DNA from: Rhodocyclaceae bacterium UBA1310 | Lineage (GTDB): Bacteria; Pseudomonadota; Gammaproteobacteria; Burkholderiales; Rhodocyclaceae | Assembly: GCA_002307175.1 (NCBI GenBank) | Contig: DBTS01000110.1 | Location: forward strand, 24,435 to 50,722 | Reading direction: 5' to 3' | Length of the DNA: 26,288 bases | Part shown: positions 7,930-17,528 of the stretch, piece after piece | Numbering within the stretch: the stretch's first letter is position 1 | Layout: each line of letters begins with the position of its first letter | The notes under the pieces: generated by a model | Told to the model about the DNA's origin: nothing | Database searches by the model: none | What the model saw: the letters and a program-made list of their open reading frames with translations, nothing else | Made by a program: the position numbers and the translations under genes

Positions 7930-8445
7930 ATGAGCGAAGAATTTCTGGAAATCGCTGCGGAAGCGATTGCGGATAACCCTTTCAGGCTGTTTGACAAGGA
8001 TTGGACCCTGATCACCGCAGGCACGCCGGACAAGTTCAACACCATGACAGCTAGCTGGGGAGGCGTGGGTGTGTTGTGGCAGAAGAACGTTGCGAATGTC
8101 TATGTGCGCCCGCAGCGCTATACCTATGAATTCCTGGAGCGTGAGGATTACTTCACGCTGTGCTTCTTCGAGGAAAAATACCGCCTCGCGCTGAATCTGT
8201 TTGGTGCAGCCTCGGGGCGGGATCTCGACAAGGTCAAGGCCAGCGGCCTGACCCCGGTCGTGGATGCCAGCGGTGCGGTGTATTACAGCGAAGCCCGGCT
8301 GGTGCTGATCCTCAAAAAGATCTATTTCCAGGATCTTGATCCGGCCAATGTGCGCAACATCGATCTGTCCGATGTCTATGCTGCTGGCGAGGTCTATCAT
8401 CGCCTGTTCCTCGGCGAGATCGTCAAGGTGCTGCGCAAAGCCTGA
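7930..8445 (+). CDS. Flavin reductase-like FMN-binding split-barrel protein
   Basis: A soluble protein of 171 aa. The segment NPFRLFDKDWTLITAGTPDKFNTMTASWGGVGVLWQKNVANVYVRPQRYTYEFLE has the flavin reductase-like layout: a strand with the start of the active fold, the N-T-M-T-A-S-W-G-G turn that contacts FMN phosphate, then VRPQRYTYEFLE. The FTLCFFEE strand follows. Family members reduce free flavin or flavin-linked substrates, or simply bind FMN; the substrate here is unknown. I chose the ATG at 7930 because GGAG at 7920-7923 is spaced correctly; an in-frame ATG at 7918 and TTG at 7912 lack a ribosome-binding site. It converges on the NamZ-like gene with only 32 bases between them. Confidence 0.88.
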   Translation: MSEEFLEIAAEAIADNPFRLFDKDWTLITAGTPDKFNTMTASWGGVGVLWQKNVANVYVRPQRYTYEFLEREDYFTLCFFEEKYRLALNLFGAASGRDLDKVKASGLTPVVDASGAVYYSEARLVLILKKIYFQDLDPANVRNIDLSDVYAAGEVYHRLFLGEIVKVLRKA

Positions 8446-8477
8446 GAGCAGCTTGGCTGCTGGGGCGGCGCCCTGCC

Positions 8478-9692
8478 CTAGGCGTAAAGCAGAAAGCTGG
8501 CTCGCTCGGCGATCCAGCTTTCCTCGTCAGCGCGTGTAACGGTTTCGAGATCGGCTGGCGTAGCCGCAGTATCGTCCACCCATTCGCGCAATAGCGGGCT
8601 GCCGTTGATGAGGTCGATCGCCAGGCGTTCGAACTCATATTCATAGGGAAAATCCCGCCACAGCGGATAGTCCGGATATAGATTGCGGATTGCCTTGAAA
8701 GCCAGCGCCTGCAGGCGCCAGGGGCGGAAGGCGGCATGTTCGTAGGCGCTGTCCTCGACATGGATTTGCACGCCGCTGCATTGCTTGCCGGCATGCTTGT
8801 GGAAAGTGGGTTCGAACCAGCATTCGCGAAGACGGCAGCCTTCCAGCCATTCCGGTGCGAGGGCATGCATGTGTGCAAGCACTGCGTGGGCGTCGATATC
8901 CGGTGCGCCGAAAAGTTCCAGCGGGCGCGTGGTGCCGCGGCCTTCCGAGAGGGTCGTACCTTCCAGCATTACGGTGCCGGCATAGGCGCGGGCCATTGAA
9001 AGGTTTGCGGCGTTCGGACTTGGGTTGATCCAGCAGCGCTCGCCGAGCGGCCAGCCAAAACCCGGTGCAGTCTCTGCCCAGCCCTGCATGCGGATGACCC
9101 GATATTCGAGCTCAAGCTTGTGCTGTGCGATGAACCAGTGGCCCAGCTCGCCCATCGTCAGACCATGCCGCATCGGCAGCGGGCCGGCGCCGACAAAGCT
9201 CTCCCAGCCTGCGCGCAGGCGCAGGCCCTCCACGGGGCGTCCGGCAGGGTTGGGTCTGTCCAGCACCCATACAGCCTTGCCGTGTGCCGCAGCAGCTTCC
9301 AGCATGTAACGCAGCGTGGTGATGAAGGTGTAGATACGGCAGCCCAGATCCTGCAGGTCGATGAGCAGCACATCAAAGCTATCCAGCATCGCAGGCGTCG
9401 GGCGGCGCACTTCGCCGTACAGGCTGAAAACCGGGATACCGTGGCGTGGGTCACGATAGTCAGTCGATTCGACCATGTTGTCCTGCTTGTCGCCACGCAG
9501 CCCGTGCTGGGGGCCGAAAGCGGCCGTCAGATGCAGATCCGGCAGGGCCGCCAGGGCGTCAATGGCATGCGTCAGGTCGCGGGTGACCGAGGCCGGGTGG
9601 GCGAGCAGCGCCACACGCCGTCCGGCGAGTGGCTTGCGTAGTGCAGGGTCGGAGAGAAAACGGTCGAGACCGAAAAGCGTCGGAGAAGTCAT
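8478..9692 (-). CDS. namZ: DUF1343 protein, exo-beta-N-acetylmuramidase NamZ-like
   Basis: A 404-aa protein of the DUF1343 family. The Bacillus subtilis member (NamZ, formerly YbbC) removes terminal N-acetylmuramic acid from peptidoglycan fragments. Family motifs seen in order: GRRVALLAHPASVTRDL, TAAFGPQHGLRGDKQDN, PVFSLYGEVRRPTPAML, LLIDLQDLGCRIYTFITTL and WVLDRPNPAGRPVEG in the N-terminal Rossmann-like half; GERCWINPSPNAANL, YAGTVMLEGTTLSEGRGTT and the C-terminal ETVTRADEESWIAERASFLLY in the second half. There is no signal peptide, so it would work in the cytoplasm, consistent with muropeptide recycling; many homologues are secreted. Its ATG overlaps the stop of the DOMON-like gene by four bases (ATGA), so the two are cotranslated. 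Confidence 0.88.
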   Translation of the reverse strand: MTSPTLFGLDRFLSDPALRKPLAGRRVALLAHPASVTRDLTHAIDALAALPDLHLTAAFGPQHGLRGDKQDNMVESTDYRDPRHGIPVFSLYGEVRRPTPAMLDSFDVLLIDLQDLGCRIYTFITTLRYMLEAAAAHGKAVWVLDRPNPAGRPVEGLRLRAGWESFVGAGPLPMRHGLTMGELGHWFIAQHKLELEYRVIRMQGWAETAPGFGWPLGERCWINPSPNAANLSMARAYAGTVMLEGTTLSEGRGTTRPLELFGAPDIDAHAVLAHMHALAPEWLEGCRLRECWFEPTFHKHAGKQCSGVQIHVEDSAYEHAAFRPWRLQALAFKAIRNLYPDYPLWRDFPYEYEFERLAIDLINGSPLLREWVDDTAATPADLETVTRADEESWIAERASFLLYA

Positions 9693-10291
9693 GAATCAGA
9701 ATCCGGGTGGTTGGCCAGCGGCAGGCAGAAACTCTCGCGCTGGTGGAAGTCGGGTTTGGCGCCAGGGTGCCGGAGTGCCCAGTAGCTGATCGCCGCGTTA
9801 CGGGTTTCGAGCACAGCACTCAGGCCCAGGCGCAGATCTCTGCTCTCGGGCAGGAGTTCGGCGGGAAGCCAGGCCTGCAGAAGCCACCCCGCAGCAGCCG
9901 TGTGGCTGCCCAGTTGAGGGCTGGCGCTGGGGGCCCATGCCAGGTCACGTTCGCGGTAAGCGCTGAAGGCATAGGCTGCCCAGCAACCGGAAGGTGAGAA
10001 ATTGAACTCGCGATAGCTGCTGCCGTCTGCCTGCGCGATGAAAACCTCCATGCAGGTATGCTGCCAGAGGCCATCGGCAAATTCCGGGTGGGTGACGGCT
10101 GAGGGAATCCGCAGGCTGCTCATGTCTCCGCTCAGCCGGTATTCAAGTGCAAGCCCATCGCGTTGGCGGGTGATCGTGACTTCACAGCCAGCTACCGTCG
10201 GGCAGGGATGAGCGGCATGGCAGGACAGCAGGGCGCGGGTGATCACGGCAGACAGGGTAGGATGCGAAACCGTTACTTTAGACGATTTCAC
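9689..10291 (-). CDS. DOMON-like domain protein
   Basis: A 200-aa soluble protein with the pattern I know from bacterial DOMON-like proteins: YRLSGDMSSLRIP, then FADGLWQHTCMEVFIA, YREFNFSPSGCWAAYAFSAYRER and late NAAISYWALRHPGAKPDFH. Such beta-sandwiches often bind sugars or haem, but this subgroup has no known function. The start is a GTG at 10291: the upstream ATG frame stops after five codons, and aaggg stands three bases before the GTG, a short spacing. No signal peptide is seen. It overlaps namZ by four bases, so a role linked to muropeptide or sugar recycling is possible but only inferred. The 141 bases upstream are shared with the divergent FecR gene. Confidence 0.8.
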   Translation of the reverse strand: MKSSKVTVSHPTLSAVITRALLSCHAAHPCPTVAGCEVTITRQRDGLALEYRLSGDMSSLRIPSAVTHPEFADGLWQHTCMEVFIAQADGSSYREFNFSPSGCWAAYAFSAYRERDLAWAPSASPQLGSHTAAAGWLLQAWLPAELLPESRDLRLGLSAVLETRNAAISYWALRHPGAKPDFHQRESFCLPLANHPDSDS

Positions 10292-10355
10292 CGGCCCTTG
10301 AGCATGGCAGGATGAGATGAATGGATTGATTACGTCCTGTTACAACTTCATGCCA

Positions 10356-10370
10356 ACCTCTCGAGGAGGT
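10356..10370. promoter_or_regulatory. Small inverted repeat in divergent region
   Basis: acctc (10356-10360) and gaggt (10366-10370) pair around tcgag, between the divergent DOMON-like and FecR genes. It may be an operator half-site pair. The arms are short, so this is weak. Confidence 0.25.
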
Positions 10371-10432
10371 GGGGCGTTGAATGCCAGGTAAGCAGATAAT
10401 TCTTAGATAGGTCAGAGGAGATCTTCCACACC

Positions 10433-12514
<2,082 letters not shown>

Positions 12515-12624
12515 GAGCTTGCTCATATGCGGCACGTTCCAGAAGGCTTGTGCGGCCATCCTGACCTGATATTTGGGACACCGAAGGGGGGCGGCATGAA
12601 ACAGAATGCATGCAAATAGCATTG

Positions 12625-12651
12625 CGGCTGTCGCGAGACAGCCGTTTTTTT
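12625..12651 (+). terminator. Rho-independent terminator after FecR/DUF6600 gene
   Basis: 8-bp stem cggctgtc/gacagccg (12625-12632 and 12637-12644), GCGA loop, then seven T (12645-12651). It stands 110 bases past the FecR stop and 26 bases before the end of the convergent SDR gene. Confidence 0.92.
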
Positions 12652-12677
12652 GTGGTCCTTGAATGGTGCGAGGCTGC

Positions 12678-13436
12678 TCAGATGAAGATGCCCCCAGAGA
12701 CTTCAATCCGCTGCGCGTTGATCCAGCCGGTGTCATCTGCAAGGAGTGCCGCAACCACGCCGCCGATATCGTCTGGCAGACCGACCCGGCCAAGCGCCGT
12801 GGCTTTTGCCAGATGAGCGTTCACCTGGGCGTTATCGCGTACCACACCGCCGCCGAAATCTGTCTCGATGGCGCCTGGCGCGATGACGTTGACGGCGATG
12901 CCACGTTCTCCCAGTTCGTGTGCGAGATACCGAGTGAGTACCTCCACCGCGCCTTTCATGCTTGCGTAGGCGGCGTAGCCGGGTTGGGAGAAGCGCGCCA
13001 GTCCACTGGAAACATTCAGGATGCGTCCACCATCGGCGATCAGGGGTAGAAGTTTCTGGGTGAGGAAAAATACGCCCTTGACGTGAATGTTCATCAGCTC
13101 ATCGAATTGCGCTTCCGTTGTCTCGGCAAAGCTGGCATGGATGCCGATTCCGGCATTGTTGACGAGGTAATCAAAGTTGTCGCGCTGCCATTGTGTCTGC
13201 AGTACATCTCGCAGCCGGGAACAAAAATCGGGGAATTCTGCGGTGTGTGCCGTATCGAGTTGCAGGGCTGCCGCCTGGGCTCCCAGTGCATGAAGCTCAC
13301 CGACAAGTGTGTCGGCTTCTGCTGCACGGCTACGGTAGGTAACAATCACATCGATGCCTTTGCGGGCGAGGTGCAGCGCGGCATTTCTGCCGAGGCCGCG
13401 GCTGCCTCCGGTGATCAGGGCGATTTTGCGTGTCAT
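12678..13436 (-). CDS. SDR-family NAD(P)-dependent oxidoreductase
   Basis: A 252-aa short-chain dehydrogenase/reductase of the classical type. Seen: cofactor loop TGGSRGLG (residues 9-16), NNAG (93-96), catalytic Ser143/144 in NVSSG, and Tyr157-x3-Lys161 (YASMK). PGAIETDF follows, typical of 3-oxoacyl-ACP reductase-like members, as is the C-terminal VSGGIFI. Arg36 after the second strand suggests NADPH. The substrate is not readable from sequence. The ATG at 13436 is preceded by aaagga at a good distance. A LysR gene is divergent across 130 bases and is likely its regulator. It could be a member of the FabG-like or glucose-dehydrogenase-like groups; no fatty-acid genes are nearby. Confidence 0.92.
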   Translation of the reverse strand: MTRKIALITGGSRGLGRNAALHLARKGIDVIVTYRSRAAEADTLVGELHALGAQAAALQLDTAHTAEFPDFCSRLRDVLQTQWQRDNFDYLVNNAGIGIHASFAETTEAQFDELMNIHVKGVFFLTQKLLPLIADGGRILNVSSGLARFSQPGYAAYASMKGAVEVLTRYLAHELGERGIAVNVIAPGAIETDFGGGVVRDNAQVNAHLAKATALGRVGLPDDIGGVVAALLADDTGWINAQRIEVSGGIFI

Positions 13437-13496
13437 GGCTCGTATCCTTTGGGTTTGTGAAAACAGATCGGCTGACCTGATAAGCCCATCTTATTG

Positions 13497-13512
13497 TCTA
13501 TGTATGCATAGA
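13497..13512. promoter_or_regulatory. Inverted repeat, candidate LysR binding site
   Basis: Arms tctatg (13497-13502) and cataga (13507-13512) with spacer tatg, 55 bases before the LysR start and 61 bases before the SDR start. It fits the short dyad (T-N-A type) bound by LysR regulators in divergent promoters. A looser dyad with gaaataa and ttattaatttc follows at about 13521-13550. Confidence 0.45.
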
Positions 13513-13566
13513 TAAATACGGAAATAATGACTAGACTGTTATTAATTTCCGAACAATTGTTTCTCC

Positions 13567-14475
13567 ATGGACCAGATTGAAACCATGCAGGCCTTCATGC
13601 AGGTGGCCCGGCTGACGAGTTTTACGGCCGCGGCAAACCTGCTTGGTGTGCCCAAGGCCAGCGTATCGCTGGCTGTTCAGCAATTGGAAAACCAGCTTGG
13701 AACGCGCCTGCTGCACCGCACGACACGTAAGGTACAACTCACCCAGGATGGTCAGGCATTCTATGAAAGAGGCATGGATCTGCTGGCGGACCTGGAAGAG
13801 TTGCAGGGGATGTTCCGCACTGATCCGGGTCATCTGCGCGGCCGCCTGCGGGTCGATATGCCCCTGGCGGTGGCCCGTGAGGTGGTCTTGCCGTGTCTGC
13901 CGGATTTTCTGCAGAGCTATCCCGAGCTGCACATTGAGCTCTCGAGTACAGACCGGCGGGTGGATCTGGTGCGCGAAGGCTTTGATTGCGTGTTGCGCGT
14001 CGGCGCCCTGAGTGACTCGAGTCTGATTGCCCGGCCACTGGGGGCCTATCGCATGATCAATTGTGCCAGCCGTGGCTACGTGGAGCGCCATGGCAAGCCC
14101 GAGACGCTCGATGATCTGCCTCAGCACCAGCTCGTGCTTTATCTGCCGGTTCTGGGGGCGCGCCCAGCCGGTTTCGAATACGCAGACCCGGCTGCTCCGG
14201 CCCGCGCCCTGTTTCGCAGCATGCCCGGCGTGGTCAGCGTCAACAATTCAGATGCCTACCTGCAGGCCTGCCGTGCCGGGCTTGGCATCATCCAGGTGCC
14301 GGAAGCCGGCATGCAGGCACTGCTGGCCAGTGGCGAGATGCTTGAAGTGTTGCCGGAACACCGCGCGGTACCCATGCCTGTCTCCCTGTTATATGCCAAT
14401 CGCCGGCATCTGCCACGCCGTGTGCAGGTTTTCATGGGCTGGATCGCAGAGTTGATGAAACCCCGCCTGATCTGA
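13567..14475 (+). CDS. LysR-family transcriptional regulator (divergent to SDR gene)
   Basis: A 302-aa LysR-type regulator. The N-terminal winged helix-turn-helix is clear: FMQVARLTSFTAAANLLG, then VPKASVSLAVQQLENQLG and RLLHRTTRKVQLTQDG. A linker helix (YERGMDLLADLEELQGMF) leads to the substrate-binding domain, with the LRVDMPLAVAREVVLPCLPDFL, FDCVLRVGAL and late AGLGIIQVPEAGM strands usual for CrgA-like members. The ATG at 13567 is not preceded by a clear Shine-Dalgarno sequence; I keep it because MDQIETMQAF aligns with the usual start of the family. By position it regulates the divergent SDR gene, and probably itself. The effector is unknown. Confidence 0.93.
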   Translation: MDQIETMQAFMQVARLTSFTAAANLLGVPKASVSLAVQQLENQLGTRLLHRTTRKVQLTQDGQAFYERGMDLLADLEELQGMFRTDPGHLRGRLRVDMPLAVAREVVLPCLPDFLQSYPELHIELSSTDRRVDLVREGFDCVLRVGALSDSSLIARPLGAYRMINCASRGYVERHGKPETLDDLPQHQLVLYLPVLGARPAGFEYADPAAPARALFRSMPGVVSVNNSDAYLQACRAGLGIIQVPEAGMQALLASGEMLEVLPEHRAVPMPVSLLYANRRHLPRRVQVFMGWIAELMKPRLI

Positions 14476-14522
14476 ATACGCAGATCACCCCATGGTTTCA
14501 TTTATATGCCAATGATTTATTG

Positions 14523-15356
14523 CTAAAGCATTTGCAGCGGAATCGGGCGTTGTGGTTTGGGAAACAGACTCTCCAGATCTGCCAGCTGTTCTTGGCTGAG
14601 GGGATTTTCTGCGGCGTGCAGGAAATCACGCAGATGCTCGATCTTTCCCGTTCTGGGGATGGCGATCACATCATCATTTGCAAGCACCCATCCCAGCGCC
14701 GCGTGCACCGGGGAGACCCCGTGATTGCGTGAAAACGCCTGCAGTTGCGGCGTGTGCAGCAGGCGCGCCTGCTCAATCGGCGAGTAGGCCATCAGCGGAA
14801 TGCGGTGCTCCCGCAGCCAGGGCAGCAGATCAAGTTCGATGCCGCGCCGGCCAAGATTGTAGAGCACCTGATTGGTTGCGCAGGCTTCGCCCCCGGCTGT
14901 GGCATACCATTCCTGCATATCATCTGGATCGAGGTTGCTGACACCGAAGTGGCGGATCTTGCCGTCTGCCTGCAGGCGTGTGAATGCTTCAAGGGTTTCC
15001 TCAAAGGGAATGTTGCCGCGCCAGTGCAGCAGGTACAGATCCAGATGGTCGGTGCCCAGGCGCTTCAGGCTGCGTTCGCAGGCGACAATGGCGCCGCGCC
15101 GGGAGGCATTGTGCGGATATACCTTGCTGACGATGAAGGCATCACTGCGGCGGCCGGCTACGGCTTCCCCCACCAGTTCTTCTGCCGCCCCTTCGCCATA
15201 CATTTCCGCCGTATCGATCAGGCGGATGCCGGAATCCAGGGCAAAGCGGATAGTTGCCAGCTCATCGGCCCGCAAGCGGGCGTTGTCGCCGAGGTACCAG
15301 GTTCCAATCCCGAGTGCCGGTACAGTTTCGCCAGAGGGGAGACGGATGTTTTTCAT
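14523..15356 (-). CDS. Aldo/keto reductase
   Basis: A 277-aa NADPH-dependent aldo/keto reductase of the (beta/alpha)8 fold. The tetrad is present: Asp48 and Tyr53 (LIDTAEMYGEG), Lys78 (IVSKVYP) and His111 (LYLLHWRG). Other family signatures are RHFGVSNLDPDDM, ATNQVLYNLGRRGIE, the C-terminal VIAIPRTGKIEHL (cofactor phosphate contact) and ENPLSQEQLADLE. It resembles the E. coli YeaE type of methylglyoxal/aldehyde reductase, but I cannot separate subgroups without alignment. Start ATG at 15356 with gga eight bases upstream. It converges on the LysR gene, with 47 bases between them and no clear terminator. It is divergent from the beta-helix gene. Confidence 0.92.
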   Translation of the reverse strand: MKNIRLPSGETVPALGIGTWYLGDNARLRADELATIRFALDSGIRLIDTAEMYGEGAAEELVGEAVAGRRSDAFIVSKVYPHNASRRGAIVACERSLKRLGTDHLDLYLLHWRGNIPFEETLEAFTRLQADGKIRHFGVSNLDPDDMQEWYATAGGEACATNQVLYNLGRRGIELDLLPWLREHRIPLMAYSPIEQARLLHTPQLQAFSRNHGVSPVHAALGWVLANDDVIAIPRTGKIEHLRDFLHAAENPLSQEQLADLESLFPKPQRPIPLQML

Positions 15357-15412
15357 AGTGTTTTCCAGGAGGATGGGTTCTTTTGTATCAGAACGGAATC
15401 AAAAATTGTTCA

Positions 15413-15486
15413 GGTGTTTATATTCCCGCAAAGTCACGCAAAATGACTATGACGATTGTGTTATGGGAGAGGCGGGTGTTTATATT
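15413..15486 (+). promoter_or_regulatory. Direct repeats upstream of beta-helix gene
   Basis: The 12-mer ggtgtttatatt occurs at 15413-15424 and again at 15475-15486, 62 bases apart, in the divergent region. Each copy contains TATATT, a fair -10 element; TTGTGT at 15456-15461 is a possible -35 for the second with a long 19-base spacer. Repeated regulator sites or a duplicated promoter are both possible. Confidence 0.35.
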
Positions 15487-15520
15487 GGAGGCTTCGTCCA
15501 GTTAGCAGGAAAGTAGCGTA

Positions 15521-16891
15521 ATGGCGATGAATTTGCAGCAGATGATCATATGTATCGTGGCAGGTGGCGTCGCGGCCCAGGCTGCATGGGGGGCTTCCAG
15601 TGATCAGCCACCGCCGCCCCCTCCTCCGGGGAATGGCATGCCCATGCCTCCTCCGGGCGGGATGGGGCCGGGCGGAATGCCGCCGCCACCGCAGGCGAAA
15701 TCTTACAAGCTGCGAGGGCTGGTGACGGTGGGTGCGGGTAAACATCTGGTCGAGAAGGCCCGCAAATATGTTTCCGGCAAAGACGATACCTCCGCTGTCT
15801 ATGTGAAGGATGGCGGAAAAGCCGAACTGGATTCCGCACGGATCGAAACGCATGGCAACACCTCGTCCGACGAGAACAGCAGCTTTTTTGGCCTGAATGC
15901 CGGTGTGCTTGTGACTGCCGGCTCTTCAGCCAGGATGACCGACACCTACATTGTCACAACAGGGCGGGGCGCTAACGGGCTGTTCGCCACCGGGCATGGG
16001 GCCAGACTGGTGATGCATGGCGGAGATGTCGTGGCCAGCGGTGATGGTGGTCATGGGGTGATGACGAGCCTGGATGGAGAAGCCGTCATAGAGGATGTGC
16101 GCATGCGTACTTCCGGCGCTCATGCTGCTCCCATCGCCACAGACCGGGGCGGTGGCCGGGTCAGTGTGCGCGGTGGAACCTTCCTGGCCTCTGGTGAAGG
16201 GTCTCCCGGCATCTATTCAACAGGTGATATTCAGGTTCAGGGGGCAGTGATCAAGGCTTCCGGCTCGGAAGCTGCCGTCATTGAAGGGCAGAACTCGATT
16301 GATCTGACAGATACCCGCCTGAGTGGGGCCAGGCTTGCCGGCGTAATGATCTACCAGAGCTTTTCTGGCGATGCCCAAGGGCATCAGGGAACGTTCCGGA
16401 TGCGTGGCGGCAGTCTCACTGCAGAAGAAGGGCCGGTGTTCTTTGTCACCAACGCTGCAGCGCGGATAGAGCTGGATGGCGTGCAGGTGGCAGGTGCTTC
16501 GGGCCTTCTCGTCAAAGCCGGGCCGGCACGCTGGGGGCAGCAGGGCAGCAATGGCGGAGAGGCGCATCTGCTGGCGAGGAATCAGACACTGCAGGGCGAT
16601 CTGCTGGCCGAATCAGGGAGTGCCGTGAGCCTGCAGATGGAGTCTGGCAGTCGCCTGAAGGGCCGGATTGAAGGCGGCTCGCTGGAACTTGATGCGTCCA
16701 GTCAGTGGGAGCTCACCGGGCCTTCGCGCCTGCAGGGGTTCAAAGACGCAGTCAGTGTGGTGGATGGAGCCATTCCCAATGTGATCGGCAATGGCTACAC
16801 GGTGCACTATGATGCTTCCAGTACTGCCAATGCCGGGCTTGCCGGGAAGACTTATCGGCTTGCCGCAGGTGGTCTGCTGACGCCGGATTGA
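15521..16891 (+). CDS. Secreted proline-rich beta-helix protein (adhesin-like)
   Basis: A 456-aa exported protein. A signal peptide ends near AWGA-SSD. Residues ~32-58 are Pro/Gly/Met-rich (PPPPPPPGNGMPMPPPGG). The rest is a run of short strand-turn repeats with Gly, Asp, Ser and Ala (AVYVKDGGKAELDSARIETH, GVLVTAGSSARMTDTYIVTT, LVMHGGDVVASGDGGHGVMT), typical of a right-handed parallel beta-helix as in autotransporter passengers. The C-terminus (YTVHYDASSTANAG, GKTYRLAAGGLLTPD) is the ending I know from stand-alone beta-helix proteins. There is no outer-membrane barrel, Cys or anchor, so it is not a classical autotransporter. A ribosome-binding site aggaaag (15507-15513) sets the ATG at 15521. 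No neighbour explains its export or role. Polysaccharide-binding or structural surface roles are possible. Confidence 0.8.
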   Translation: MAMNLQQMIICIVAGGVAAQAAWGASSDQPPPPPPPGNGMPMPPPGGMGPGGMPPPPQAKSYKLRGLVTVGAGKHLVEKARKYVSGKDDTSAVYVKDGGKAELDSARIETHGNTSSDENSSFFGLNAGVLVTAGSSARMTDTYIVTTGRGANGLFATGHGARLVMHGGDVVASGDGGHGVMTSLDGEAVIEDVRMRTSGAHAAPIATDRGGGRVSVRGGTFLASGEGSPGIYSTGDIQVQGAVIKASGSEAAVIEGQNSIDLTDTRLSGARLAGVMIYQSFSGDAQGHQGTFRMRGGSLTAEEGPVFFVTNAAARIELDGVQVAGASGLLVKAGPARWGQQGSNGGEAHLLARNQTLQGDLLAESGSAVSLQMESGSRLKGRIEGGSLELDASSQWELTGPSRLQGFKDAVSVVDGAIPNVIGNGYTVHYDASSTANAGLAGKTYRLAAGGLLTPD

Positions 16892-17049
16892 GCAGGGCCC
16901 GGAGTGTGGCTAAGGGGATGTGCGCAGTTATTGCGCTGGCGCAGATACTTCTCCAGGTGGTTTTGTGATGATGCAACTGGGGGCTGACCCGCCCCTGTTG
17001 CATCCGCAAGATGCCGGGTGCGCAACCACGAATCCACGTAGTCAGACCC
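16892..17049. other. Intergenic region before the NifX-like gene
   Basis: Nothing recognisable: no terminator follows the beta-helix gene, and there is no clear ribosome-binding site before the next gene. Cotranscription with it is possible. Confidence 0.4.
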
Positions 17050-17448
17050 ATGACCATGAAGATTGCCCTGTCGACCAAGCATTTCAAGACCATTTGCGGT
17101 CATGCCGGGCAGTGCCGCAACTGGCTGATCTACGATCTTGCCGGGCATTCTGCCGGGCAGCCGTTACCCGCGCCCCGGCAGATCGTGCTCGAAAAGATGC
17201 AGGCAATTCACCATTTCAGTGGTGACGGGCCGCATCCGCTGGATGGCACCACCCTCGTGCTCACTGCCAGCGCCGGTGATGGCTTTGTGCGCCGGATGCA
17301 GCAGCGTAGTGCCGAAGTGATCAAGACTGGCGAGACCGATCCCTCTGCGGCGCTTGCACACGTGCTGGCGGGTGAGGCGCAGCCTGCGCCGGACTTTGAT
17401 ATCACCACCAGCCTGTGCAAGGTGTTTGATCTCTTCTCCAAACACTGA
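17050..17448 (+). CDS. NifX/NifB-type metal-cluster-binding protein
   Basis: A 132-aa protein of the dinitrogenase iron-molybdenum cofactor-binding family. Its fold is the ribonuclease-H-like carrier domain shared by NifX, NafY and the NifB C-terminus. The pattern is strong: MKIALSTKHF, ICGHAGQCRNWLIYDL, HHFSGDGPHPLDGTTLVL, SAGDGFVRRMQQRSAEVIKTGETDPSAALAHVL. Cys and His residues (GHAG, QCRN, HHF, GPHP) could bind a cluster. The ATG at 17056 (MKIALS) is an alternative, since neither start has a Shine-Dalgarno sequence. No nif gene is nearby, so it is a lone housekeeping-type carrier rather than part of nitrogen fixation; its partner is unknown. It ends 80 bases before the convergent DUF4337 gene. 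Confidence 0.88.
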   Translation: MTMKIALSTKHFKTICGHAGQCRNWLIYDLAGHSAGQPLPAPRQIVLEKMQAIHHFSGDGPHPLDGTTLVLTASAGDGFVRRMQQRSAEVIKTGETDPSAALAHVLAGEAQPAPDFDITTSLCKVFDLFSKH

Positions 17449-17458
17449 GAAGCTGTTC

Positions 17459-17520
17459 ATGATCTTGCTGCGAAGCACAGTATCAATACGTAGCTGATTC
17501 CGGAATCACAGCAAGATCAT
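17459..17520. other. Nested palindromic element between convergent genes
   Basis: Perfect 12-bp outer arms, atgatcttgctg (17459-17470) and cagcaagatcat (17509-17520), enclose 38 bases whose last 14 are themselves a perfect palindrome, tgattccggaatca (17495-17508). It lies between the convergent NifX-like and DUF4337 genes. Only one copy is present in the window. It may act as a structured transcript end, but there is no T-tract; a protein-binding or mobile REP-like element is also possible. Confidence 0.6.
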
Positions 17521-17528
17521 CGATTGCT

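Noticed and set aside
8447..8461. agcag/ctgct stem between the flavin-reductase-like and NamZ-like genes as a terminator.
   Set aside because: Only five pairs and no U-tract on either strand.
12595..12618. Seven-codon ATG frame (MKQNACK) with a G-rich stretch upstream, just before the FecR terminator.
   Set aside because: It could look like a leader peptide, but it precedes only a terminator and a convergent gene, so there is nothing to attenuate.
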